From: Hungatella effluvii
GTDB lineage: Bacteria > Bacillota > Clostridia > Lachnospirales > Lachnospiraceae
Direction of reading: 5' to 3'
NCBI RefSeq assembly: GCF_003201875.1
Contig: NZ_QJKD01000010.1
Location: 186,001-250,000 of the forward strand
Length of the DNA: 64,000 nucleotides
Part shown: positions 17,642-26,244 of the stretch, piece after piece
Layout of the letters: each line of letters opens with the position of its first letter
How positions within the stretch are numbered: the first letter of the stretch is position 1
Translations under genes and position numbers: made by a program
The notes under the pieces: model-generated
Databases searched by the model: none
The model's input: only the letters and a program-made list of their open reading frames with translations
What the model was told of the DNA's origin: nothing

Positions 17642-18628
17642 CTATATCTCCTCCCCTTGTTTAGCAGCAGGATTTCCTTTAAACAGCGTAAAATATTCCG
17701 GACTGTCTGCTTTACTGATGTCCCAAGCTGCGTTAAATGCCTCCACGACAGCTTCCGGCAATGGCCCTGCATTTAAGACCTCGACGTTCTGTTTTAAATG
17801 ATCCAGCTTTGAGGCGCCGATCAGAATTGCATCCCCTCGATCGGCCCTTAACATAGAATGATAGGCAAGCCATCGGTATGTTGCTTCAACGGTTGTAATC
17901 TTGTGTTTAACCACCGCCGTTTTGATTACTTCTACCGCGTCAAAATAGCTTTTTTTCCAGTAGCGTCTCTGATAGTTTGGTCTATGTGTAAAACGGCCAT
18001 CGGTTGGCTCTTCCTCAAATTTACCATATCGCCCCGTAAGAAGGCCGCCGGCCATCGGGTTATATGCACAAAAGCGCATTCCAAACTGGTTCAGCGCCGC
18101 GTTAAGTTCCACCTCCGCTTTTCTCGTCAATGGATTATAAATGCCTTCATATACGGTAGGCTTAACCCAGCCATTCCTATTACACCGATGCCACACATCC
18201 GCCGCCATCCACGCCGGAAAATTAGAAAGACCAAGTTCCTTAAATTTCCCCTGTCTATGGAGGTCTGCACAGGCTTCCAATACAGAATCAACCGGGGTAA
18301 ATGGATCCGGAAAATGCAGATAGAAAGTATCTACATAGTCCACTCCCAAACGAATAAGAGACTCATCTAACTGCTTATAGGCTGCCTCACCGTCCAACTT
18401 ACCGGAAATTCGCGGATTCACTTTAGTAGAAATCTTTATTTTATTTCTATCTATTCTCCTCAAAACATTTCCCAGCAGTTTTTCACACGCTCCTTCGTTA
18501 TAGACATAGGCTGTATCCAGTTCCTTATACCCTAAATCCAGAAATGTATAGACAAATCGTTCCACCTCTGGATAAAACACAGACTCTCCAAAGGTCATTG
18601 TTCCAAGGATTAAATTAATGCTACTCAC
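17642..18628 (-). CDS. Aldo/keto reductase
   Basis: A 328-residue NADPH-dependent aldo/keto reductase (AKR7-like). ILGTMTFGES, the catalytic Asp/Tyr in ELDTAYVYNEG, Lys in ISTKVNP and His in YLHFPD make a complete tetrad. NPMAGGLLTGRY and ILIGASKLDHL are the later family motifs. The GTG at 18628 after GAGGAGGTGTCTC is the likely start and overlaps the PrpD stop by 8 nt. Placed next to the AepY-like decarboxylase, it could reduce the aldehyde that enzyme releases. Confidence 0.9.
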   Translation of the reverse strand: MSSINLILGTMTFGESVFYPEVERFVYTFLDLGYKELDTAYVYNEGACEKLLGNVLRRIDRNKIKISTKVNPRISGKLDGEAAYKQLDESLIRLGVDYVDTFYLHFPDPFTPVDSVLEACADLHRQGKFKELGLSNFPAWMAADVWHRCNRNGWVKPTVYEGIYNPLTRKAEVELNAALNQFGMRFCAYNPMAGGLLTGRYGKFEEEPTDGRFTHRPNYQRRYWKKSYFDAVEVIKTAVVKHKITTVEATYRWLAYHSMLRADRGDAILIGASKLDHLKQNVEVLNAGPLPEAVVEAFNAAWDISKADSPEYFTLFKGNPAAKQGEEI

Positions 18629-19985
18629 GAGACACCTCCTCTCGGCACTCAAAAAATTTTAAAATATCTTTCACCGTTACTCCGTCTTTATGCACAAAGC
18701 CAAAAATCTTTCCACCGATATTCGGCTCTATACCAGCATATTTCATTAATTCATCATATCGTTTTCTAAACTCCTCATCATTCAATGGATTTTCCGGTTC
18801 ACCTTTTGGAAAATCAACCCGTTCAGACATAACACCGTTTTTTGTCTTGATAGCAACAACAGCAGCCTGGATTTTCGGAAATACTTCACTCAGTTTCTCA
18901 TCTGTAACTACATGGATTTTTTTTGTCAAAGAAAGTACATTCTCATCCTTTACACTCTTCTCATCAAATTCCTGAAGACCTGCCCTGCCATAAATAATAC
19001 CTGCTGCCGTACTATATGGAATGCTCATTTTGGCAGAATATGACCCCAGTATCTCTGTATGGTCATGGCCATTAACTGCCAGTGAATACGTTTTAATATC
19101 AATCCTTTCTACTTCCTCCGCCTTCAAGCCATACTTGTTTCTGAGATGGATTGCGGCTTCAACAGAAGGATGTGTGTATCGACATGATGCGTAGGGCTTG
19201 GTATAGCTCTTCATAATTGCATAAGTACCGTTTAGAAGTACCTGCTTCAGCTCTATGTCTTCTTGACCCGTCATCATCTTAAAATATCCTCGATTTCCTC
19301 CTAACGGATCTGGATGTCCTTTAAATCCTGCCTTTGCCATCTGAAGAGAGGTTAGGGCAAGCAGCACCGTTTTCGCCACATTATATGGTTTTAGCTCCGA
19401 TCCATCATCAAGTACCTTCAGCATGCCTGTAGCAGAAACACAAGCTATAGCAAACGCCTGAAACCTTTCCTCTTCTGTGAAGTCCAGCATATAGGACGCC
19501 GCTATCGTTGCTCCCAATACACCGCAAGTACCTGTGGCATGAAATCCCAGTTCTTTATGCCTTGGTTGAATAGTAACCGCCATCGTATAGGAGGCCTCAT
19601 AGCCAATCACCGCTGCTTTCAGCATATCTTCGAGTTTTATGTTGTATCTCTGCGCCAATGGTAACAGGAGCGAAAAAATAGGAGAGCCCAGATGAATAAT
19701 TCCTGAATTCGTACCATCGTCAAAATCTAAGGCATGTCCGTTTAAACCATTGAGGAACACAGCTTCTTTCAACGCCAGACATTCCATGATTCCAATCACC
19801 GTGAATTCCCCTGGTTCCGGGGCAGCAAATTTTATGTACTCTTTTATTTTTTTGCTCTGAAATTTCGCTCCCGCCGAAGTAACAGCAAGATAATCCAGTA
19901 ACGATTGTCTTGCTCTAGAAAGTACTGTGTCTGGAATTTCCTTAACAGTATTAATGCTTTGCAGAAATGCTATAGATTTATTCAT
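18621..19985 (-). CDS. MmgE/PrpD family protein
   Basis: A 454-residue member of the MmgE/PrpD family, which includes 2-methylcitrate dehydratase, cis-aconitate decarboxylase and iminodisuccinate epimerase. Family stretches include NGLNGHALDFDDGTNSG, HPSVEAAIHLRNKYG and SIPYSTAAGIIYG. The reaction cannot be read from motifs, but all known members act on polycarboxylic acids, which fits the neighbouring lyase- and fumarase-like genes. AAGGTG precedes the ATG. It is translationally coupled to the aldo/keto reductase. Confidence 0.88.
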   Translation of the reverse strand: MNKSIAFLQSINTVKEIPDTVLSRARQSLLDYLAVTSAGAKFQSKKIKEYIKFAAPEPGEFTVIGIMECLALKEAVFLNGLNGHALDFDDGTNSGIIHLGSPIFSLLLPLAQRYNIKLEDMLKAAVIGYEASYTMAVTIQPRHKELGFHATGTCGVLGATIAASYMLDFTEEERFQAFAIACVSATGMLKVLDDGSELKPYNVAKTVLLALTSLQMAKAGFKGHPDPLGGNRGYFKMMTGQEDIELKQVLLNGTYAIMKSYTKPYASCRYTHPSVEAAIHLRNKYGLKAEEVERIDIKTYSLAVNGHDHTEILGSYSAKMSIPYSTAAGIIYGRAGLQEFDEKSVKDENVLSLTKKIHVVTDEKLSEVFPKIQAAVVAIKTKNGVMSERVDFPKGEPENPLNDEEFRKRYDELMKYAGIEPNIGGKIFGFVHKDGVTVKDILKFFECREEVSRE

Positions 19986-20030
19986 ATCGTTTTTTCACCT
20001 TAATTTTCCTGAAATATTTTCTCTATTTCT

Positions 20031-21269
20031 CTAATATGATTCTGTAAGATCAATCAATAAATCATGTCTCATAATATCATTTCCAGCTACATCAAGTATT
20101 TTTACAGACGCTACAAACTCTCTGTGTTTCTTATTGAATTCTTCTATTGTATCCGCCTGAATTGTTACACCCGCCACACGATCACCGCTGCTGGTAACGG
20201 CGCCTGTAAATATCGTTCCCTTTGGACGAATACAGCGGTAATCCGAGATATTACCTAATTGAAGTTGCTCTTCAAAACCTTCCAGGTGATCAAACACTCC
20301 TGGTTTGCAATAGATGAAATCATTTACAATATATTGGTTTTCAGGAGGACAGATATTAATTTCCGGTTTTATTCCCATCGTCAAATCTATCACACATTTT
20401 ATTACATCAACCCCACAGGATCTTTGGATTAATAGCCACTTCATTGCACCTCCTGTCCGTGCACAAAATTCAAGAACCGTAACCTTATTCCCATCAGTGA
20501 GCATCTGAACCAGCATTGGCGCATTCTTTATTCCAAATGCATCTGCTATTTTCTGGGATACCCGCTCTATTTCAGCACGAAGCTCTTCCGAAGCATGAAC
20601 AGGATATCGTCCTCTAAATATAACAAATTTATCAGCATCCTTTACCTTCTCGCTATTGGAGACACAAAGAGTATGGGCTATTCCGTCAACAATAAAGAGA
20701 TCCACACTTATTTCTTCGCCTTCGAAAAATTCTTCAACAATAACATTTTTTGTTCTGCTGATCTGAACAGCAGATTTAAATGCAGCCCTAAGTTCCTTTT
20801 CATTGAGTACCTTACGGACTCCCTTAGAACTGTAAGCATCAACAGGTTTAACAATCAACGGGTAACGCAGATGTTGTAACAGAGCTAAGTCCAGTTCCGC
20901 CATTACAACATATTTAGATGTCGGGATTCCATTTTCAACAAAAATCCTTTTCATCAATTCTTTATCAGAAACCAGTTTTGCAGTTTCATAATCAATATAC
21001 CACGGCAGTCCCAACATTTCTGAAACTTGAGCCACCACAAGAAGAACCTGATCGGCACATACTGTAATTAAAAAATCTACATTTTCTTTTATTGCAATAT
21101 CTTTGACAGCAGCGGTATCAAAAATATTGATTTTATAAAATATATCTGCATATGTTCGTGCTATCGCATTTTCATTTCCATCAAGTAAAATTACTTTTAT
21201 TCCGTATTTCTTTAATTCATTTATTAATGTTATCTGAGGCAAACCACCCGAAACAACCAATGCTTTCAT
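20031..21269 (-). CDS. ATP-grasp ligase
   Basis: A 412-residue ATP-grasp protein. An N-terminal Rossmann-like domain (ALVVSGGLPQITLINELKK) is followed by the ATP-grasp fold: PLIVKPVDAYSSKGVRKV (phosphate loop), NVIVEEFFEGEEISVDLF, and the Mg ligands in VTVLEFCARTGGAMKW. Enzymes of this type join a carboxylate to an amine or thiol via an acyl-phosphate. The start with AAGGAG upstream is the ATG at 21269. It lies between glycan assembly and metabolic genes, so I infer that it attaches a carboxylic acid made by the downstream enzymes to an amino sugar or amino acid. Confidence 0.85.
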   Translation of the reverse strand: MKALVVSGGLPQITLINELKKYGIKVILLDGNENAIARTYADIFYKINIFDTAAVKDIAIKENVDFLITVCADQVLLVVAQVSEMLGLPWYIDYETAKLVSDKELMKRIFVENGIPTSKYVVMAELDLALLQHLRYPLIVKPVDAYSSKGVRKVLNEKELRAAFKSAVQISRTKNVIVEEFFEGEEISVDLFIVDGIAHTLCVSNSEKVKDADKFVIFRGRYPVHASEELRAEIERVSQKIADAFGIKNAPMLVQMLTDGNKVTVLEFCARTGGAMKWLLIQRSCGVDVIKCVIDLTMGIKPEINICPPENQYIVNDFIYCKPGVFDHLEGFEEQLQLGNISDYRCIRPKGTIFTGAVTSSGDRVAGVTIQADTIEEFNKKHREFVASVKILDVAGNDIMRHDLLIDLTESY

Positions 21270-21297
21270 CTTTATTAACTCCTTATTTAGATTCATT

Positions 21298-22773
21298 TCA
21301 TTTTGAACTTCTAAATTTTCGTATTAATTTTGTCAGTTCTTGTCTCTTAATCACGATTATCGTGCAACCAACTACAAATATCGCCATAATAAATCCAATT
21401 CGGATTACTGTATTCCTATAAAGAATCAAAGAGGCGGGTATAAAAGCCACGCTGATGCCAAGAATAGCAGTCATATCCTTTACAGGTACAATCATCTGCA
21501 CCTCCAATCTCTGAGTTGCAACATAGTGCATAAAAATCAAAATCAACTGGCAAATAACAGTAACGTAGCATGCCGCCTGATATCCGAATATGAGGACTCC
21601 AATTACATCCCCTACCACATTCATGACCGCCACAATCAATGTAAAAAATGCCGCATAATGCGTTTTTTTATGATATGTCTCAAGATTAACAAACTGTGAT
21701 GATAAAGCAGTAAATATGCCGCTGAGCATATTTGCAGGTAGCACATAGATACTTTGTTGATACCCTTTTCCTCCCAATACTTTTACAATTTCTGGTCCAA
21801 TCAGCAAAACACAAAATGTGCAAAACACAATAAACCACATATAAACACGAAATGTCTTTCTGACTTCACTGTATGCTTCTATCTTTAGCTTGTCAAAAAG
21901 CCAAGGAGCCCATGCATTATTTAATGATTGCACAAAAATCAAAACTATATGGGTACATGAGGCCGCCAGTACAAGCCAAGCGACTTCTTCTGAAGTTCCA
22001 ATCTGCTTAACAACTACTCTGTCAGCTGTCAATAAAATCTGGCTTCCAAGGAAACTGAAAACCAATGGAATTCCAAGTGCTAAAGCATACTTCCAAGAAC
22101 CTTTCATGTAAGTAATACTTTTCCGCAGAAAATACACGTATAATATCAGCCCCACGAAAACGTAAGGAACGTACTGTCCTAAAATCCGTCCAAGCAGCTT
22201 GTCCTCATCCAGAAAATAGACGAGGCCTACTGCAATTAGTGTAGATCCAATAATCATGATAAACGACAATGCTGCGCTGAATTTATAGCGATACTCAATT
22301 CGTTGTTTTGCTTGAAACATCTGAAATGCTGGTTGAGCATATAAGTATGCAAACATAATAAGTATATATTTCCGATCAAGTAAGAATAACTGGTCAAAAA
22401 AATGAGGAAACAATAGATATACTCCAAGCATGACTGTTGTAATCAATGTACTCAATAATAGGCATGATGTAATATAACTATTTAAATATTCTCCTTCTTC
22501 ATAATCAAAACGTGCTCTATTTAATGTCGCATAAATCTCAACTCCACATATAATCAAAAAAATAGATTGCCAGCTTGCAAATACTGAGAAATCACCGTAT
22601 TCACCTTTTGTCATTAACCTTGTAAATATGGGAATAGTGATAAAAGACATGGCTCGCGTCAAAAAATTTGATATTATATACCAGAAGCTGGTTTTTACCA
22701 GTAACTTTTTACTAATGATATTGCTGTTTCTACCAGTCATAATTTTTCTTCTCTCTGTATAATCATCTTTCAT
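21298..22773 (-). CDS. Oligosaccharide flippase, Wzx-like (PST/MVF superfamily)
   Basis: A 491-residue membrane protein with 12-14 predicted spans. The N-terminal TSFWYIISNFLTRAMSFITI and FTRLMTKGEYGDFSVF are typical of Wzx-type lipid-linked oligosaccharide flippases. The start at 22773 is 3 nt after the preceding stop; the in-frame ATG at 22740 with AGAGAAG upstream is an equally good start. It would move undecaprenyl-linked units across the membrane. The coding sequence is visibly AT-rich compared with genes beyond 30 kb. Confidence 0.9.
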   Translation of the reverse strand: MKDDYTERRKIMTGRNSNIISKKLLVKTSFWYIISNFLTRAMSFITIPIFTRLMTKGEYGDFSVFASWQSIFLIICGVEIYATLNRARFDYEEGEYLNSYITSCLLLSTLITTVMLGVYLLFPHFFDQLFLLDRKYILIMFAYLYAQPAFQMFQAKQRIEYRYKFSAALSFIMIIGSTLIAVGLVYFLDEDKLLGRILGQYVPYVFVGLILYVYFLRKSITYMKGSWKYALALGIPLVFSFLGSQILLTADRVVVKQIGTSEEVAWLVLAASCTHIVLIFVQSLNNAWAPWLFDKLKIEAYSEVRKTFRVYMWFIVFCTFCVLLIGPEIVKVLGGKGYQQSIYVLPANMLSGIFTALSSQFVNLETYHKKTHYAAFFTLIVAVMNVVGDVIGVLIFGYQAACYVTVICQLILIFMHYVATQRLEVQMIVPVKDMTAILGISVAFIPASLILYRNTVIRIGFIMAIFVVGCTIIVIKRQELTKLIRKFRSSK

Positions 22774-22776
22774 TGA

Positions 22777-24069
22777 TTATCCATATTTTGTCTTATTCTT
22801 TACTTTCATATGGTAAGCATTCATAATAACAATAACAAAATACATCATGTAAAATGTACCGTGTGTATGTGCAGTAAAAAAAGAAATAATTACGATAATC
22901 AAGCTTGTCCAAAGTCCTGCCCCCTTCAGTTTAAATATTCCAGGGGCATAAAAAAGATATGATAACACAAGGCCAATCACACCGTATTTATATAGCGTTG
23001 CATAAAATCCAGATAAATTAAAATTGATTTCATTTACATTTTCAGTCACACCCATCAGTAATGTTTTTCCTGACATTCCTTGCACAAGTAAACGTGCCAA
23101 ACGTGTTCGCCCTTCAATTGCGGTTGAACTGCCTGTACTTCCGGAACTAAAAATCCTCAATACCATGTTTCTGAACACTTCCACCTGGGTATATGCAATT
23201 ATTAATAAAATAAGAATGGATATGAGAATTATAATATTCTTTCCTGAGAATAAATTCTTTAACTTAGCAATATTCTCACGGCCATTTTTACTGTTATAAA
23301 GTGCAAAATAAATCCCCCAAATTCCAATCGCAACAGCTGCTGCCATACCAGACGTAGACAGTATCATTGCTGCAGAAACTAATACAGCGATTCGTTTTCT
23401 TCTTTTGTTTATATTGGGTGACAACAATAACAGGCATAACACAGGAAACGTATATAAAAACAGATGCGATGGTTCTAAGAAAAAAGCACTAGGCCTATAA
23501 AAGCCATTGCTTCTGCCATTAATTCCATACAAACCGGTTTGAGCCCCCAATATCCATTGGCTGCTCTCAGGCAACAGGAGAGAAGTCGGTACAAACTGAA
23601 GGTGAACCCCTGCCAAGTAATACAAAATATACTGTACAATCAAACAACTACCTGCTGCTGTACTAATTAATGTAGTACATTTCATGAAGTATTTTATATT
23701 TATACAGCCACACGCAATTGCCAAAAAAACAACAATAATAAATAGTGCATACAAAGTCTTCCCTGCATTAATTGTATGATCAACCATCTTATATAATTGA
23801 AATAACAGCAACGGTGTTATTGCTAAAATGCAGTATGGATCATAATCTGTTTTTCTCAGTTTAACCAGCAATTTCAAAGTAAGAAATGGGGACATTAAAA
23901 GTAGCATTGAAAGTCCGGCATTCGCATATATTCCTTTGTAATGTTGTAAAATCGGGCCAACTGCAAGAAAAAAAGCGAATAATTTATCCAATGAAGACGT
24001 ATTATTTAAGCCGTATGTAATAGCACCATCATATAGATTATCTCGAAATCCATAGATTCTTAATTTCAT
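22777..24069 (-). CDS. O-antigen polymerase/ligase-like membrane protein (Wzy-like)
   Basis: A 430-residue protein with about 12 hydrophobic segments and a large loop containing RPSAFFLEPSHLFLYTFP, the FxEPSH-type motif found in many Wzy polymerases. GSTAIEGRTRLARLL lies in the second loop. AAGGAGG precedes the ATG by 8 nt. It would polymerise the lipid-linked repeat exported by the Wzx-like protein; ligase activity is the alternative. Low GC suggests acquisition with the rest of the locus. Confidence 0.8.
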   Translation of the reverse strand: MKLRIYGFRDNLYDGAITYGLNNTSSLDKLFAFFLAVGPILQHYKGIYANAGLSMLLLMSPFLTLKLLVKLRKTDYDPYCILAITPLLLFQLYKMVDHTINAGKTLYALFIIVVFLAIACGCINIKYFMKCTTLISTAAGSCLIVQYILYYLAGVHLQFVPTSLLLPESSQWILGAQTGLYGINGRSNGFYRPSAFFLEPSHLFLYTFPVLCLLLLSPNINKRRKRIAVLVSAAMILSTSGMAAAVAIGIWGIYFALYNSKNGRENIAKLKNLFSGKNIIILISILILLIIAYTQVEVFRNMVLRIFSSGSTGSSTAIEGRTRLARLLVQGMSGKTLLMGVTENVNEINFNLSGFYATLYKYGVIGLVLSYLFYAPGIFKLKGAGLWTSLIIVIISFFTAHTHGTFYMMYFVIVIMNAYHMKVKNKTKYG

Positions 24070-24124
24070 GCATACGCCCTCCTTAATTCTAAATAAAAGC
24101 TTATAACCACTAAAAATTCAGCTA

Positions 24125-24790
24125 TTATAAAAAGTTATTTTTCCCAGCATCAGAGTCCGCATCCGGTACATAATGTTTTGAAAAACGATCAACTCCCCGA
24201 TATTCTGGTATCACATCTGTGCCTTCTTTTCTAAACACTAAAAAAATTGTTTTTATAATAATTTCTATATCCAAAATCACATTGAAATTTTTAATATAAT
24301 TAAGATCATATTGAATGCGTTCTGGCCAACGAATGTTATTTCGTCCCTTCACTTGAGCCAATCCTGTCACTCCAGGTCTCATTTCAAACCGTCTTAATTC
24401 TTCCCCTTCGCAGCGCTCCATCTGATAAACCAACATTGGACGAGGTCCGACTATGCTCATAGTTCCATTCAATATGTTGAATAATTGTGGTGTTTCGTCT
24501 AAACTAGTTTTTCTTAAAAATTTTCCTATCTTAGTAATGCGATTCTCAGTCATTATTTCCTTTCCATCATTATCATACGTTTCAACAATCATTGTTCGAA
24601 ACTTATACATAGTAAAAGATTTTCCATTCTTACCTGCTCTCACTTGCCTAAACAATGCAGGACCTTTCGAAGTCAATTTTATTGCAATAGGTACAATAAT
24701 ATATACTGGTATCACCAAAAGTAATGCTATACAAATCAAACTGACTGTAATATCAAACATTCTCTTTATAAATAAATTTATTTTTCCCAT
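24125..24790 (-). CDS. Sugar-phosphate transferase (PglC/WcaJ-type initiating enzyme)
   Basis: A 221-residue membrane-anchored polyprenyl-phosphate phosphosugar transferase. One N-terminal hydrophobic helix is followed by KGPALFRQVRAGKNGKSF, MYKFRTM, SLDETPQLFNILNGTMSIVG with PRP, and RPGVTGLAQVKGRN, all conserved catalytic-domain elements. The short form without the large WbaP N-terminal domain is like PglC. It starts glycan assembly on undecaprenyl phosphate, most likely with the sugar made by the PglF- and PglE-like enzymes upstream. No other glycosyltransferase is encoded in this locus. Confidence 0.92.
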   Translation of the reverse strand: MGKINLFIKRMFDITVSLICIALLLVIPVYIIVPIAIKLTSKGPALFRQVRAGKNGKSFTMYKFRTMIVETYDNDGKEIMTENRITKIGKFLRKTSLDETPQLFNILNGTMSIVGPRPMLVYQMERCEGEELRRFEMRPGVTGLAQVKGRNNIRWPERIQYDLNYIKNFNVILDIEIIIKTIFLVFRKEGTDVIPEYRGVDRFSKHYVPDADSDAGKNNFL

Positions 24791-24861
24791 ACAAATATCA
24801 TCTTTCTTACTACAAAATATGGTCCTTAATTCTATCTGATCTTAGAGCTCTACCTCTAATA

Positions 24862-26163
24862 TTACCGAAAACACCTTCGAATTATCTCAACAACACAGTC
24901 TACCTGTTCCATAGTCATTTTATTGTCACTCGGCAAACATAGTCCTCTTTCAAAGATATCCGCGCTCACATCAGCTGCACTTTCTACTGTAATATAAGCG
25001 TTGCTCTGTCCTCTGCCATTTCCATTTTTCGTGATAAATCCATGTCTCCTGTAAATCGGCTGCATATGCATAGGTTTCCAAATCGGACGCCCCTCTGCAT
25101 TAAACGCTGACAGCGCTTCCAGAATTTCAGTGGGACAAGATTTTCCAGTTTCACTGATATAAAGTGTTTCTTTATCACTGCGTATCTGCTGACACATGGA
25201 CGTTTTTTCAATAATTAGACAACTCAGCCAATAATTTGGATCACCATTGTCCACCGGATTCATTTTCACCGGAAGATCTCGCAGCCCTTCTCTGTATCTC
25301 TCATAAATGGCCTTCTTCTGCGCTCTATGTTCTTCTGCATATGGGAGCTGCCCGCGTAACACTCCTGCAATAATATTGCTCATTCGATAATTATAGCCAA
25401 CCTCCTCATGCTGGTACCACGGAGCATCCTCTCTGCTTTGTGTGGACCACTTCCTGGCCTTGTTTGCCCACTCTAAATTATCAGTCAAAAGAAGTCCGCC
25501 ACTGCTGCCTGTTATCAGTTTATTTCCGTTTGCAGACAGCACCGAAACATCTCCAAAATTACCAGTTTGAACACCTTTATATGTGGCGCAAAAAGACTCT
25601 GCGGCATCCTCAACAATCAAAGCATTATGAGCATCTGCAATTCTTTTTATCTCATCAATCTTTCCAGGAGTTCCGTACAGATGAGCAACTACAATAAGTT
25701 TTACCTCCGGATAAGTTTCAAAGGCTTTCTCCAGCGCAAGCGGATCCATATTCCATGTATCATACTCAGTATCAATAAATATCGCTTCTCCGCCTTCATA
25801 AGCCACCGGATTTACAGTGGCATCAAAAGTCAAATCCGTACAAAAAATTCTGTGACCTTCCAAAACTCCATGACCTACTTTCGGCTGACCATAGAGTTTT
25901 TCTCCACACAGCTTCACCGCCAGATGAAGTGCCGCCGTACCGGAAGATAATGCTACCGCATATTTACAGCCAACCTTTTCTGCTACCATGCGTTCCACTT
26001 CATTAATATTTTTCCCAACTGTTGAAACCCAGTTGGCACGAATTGCTTCATCTACCCATTTCTGTTCCTCACCGTGCATAGTAGGTGAGGAAAGCCATAT
26101 CTTGTTTTCAAACGGAGAGATTCCTTTGAACCTGAGATCCTCCAAATACCATTCTTTCTTCAT
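24862..26163 (-). CDS. DegT/DnrJ/EryC1/StrS-type sugar aminotransferase
   Basis: A 433-residue PLP-dependent aminotransferase. ALSSGTAALHLAVKL binds the cofactor phosphate, IVEDAAESFCATY carries the Asp that contacts the pyridine ring, and ANGNKLITGSSGG contains the Schiff-base Lys215. WLSSPTMHGEEQKWVDEA near the N-terminus resembles PglE-like enzymes that aminate C4 of UDP-4-keto-6-deoxy-GlcNAc. GAGGAG lies before the ATG. It follows the PglF-like dehydratase, which would supply its keto sugar substrate. Confidence 0.92.
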   Translation of the reverse strand: MKKEWYLEDLRFKGISPFENKIWLSSPTMHGEEQKWVDEAIRANWVSTVGKNINEVERMVAEKVGCKYAVALSSGTAALHLAVKLCGEKLYGQPKVGHGVLEGHRIFCTDLTFDATVNPVAYEGGEAIFIDTEYDTWNMDPLALEKAFETYPEVKLIVVAHLYGTPGKIDEIKRIADAHNALIVEDAAESFCATYKGVQTGNFGDVSVLSANGNKLITGSSGGLLLTDNLEWANKARKWSTQSREDAPWYQHEEVGYNYRMSNIIAGVLRGQLPYAEEHRAQKKAIYERYREGLRDLPVKMNPVDNGDPNYWLSCLIIEKTSMCQQIRSDKETLYISETGKSCPTEILEALSAFNAEGRPIWKPMHMQPIYRRHGFITKNGNGRGQSNAYITVESAADVSADIFERGLCLPSDNKMTMEQVDCVVEIIRRCFR

Positions 26164-26244
26164 AACACTTTTATCTCCTCGAAAAATATCTCTAACTTCA
26201 TTACTATTATCTTGAAATTTAGCATTACTACTGCTATATCTGTA

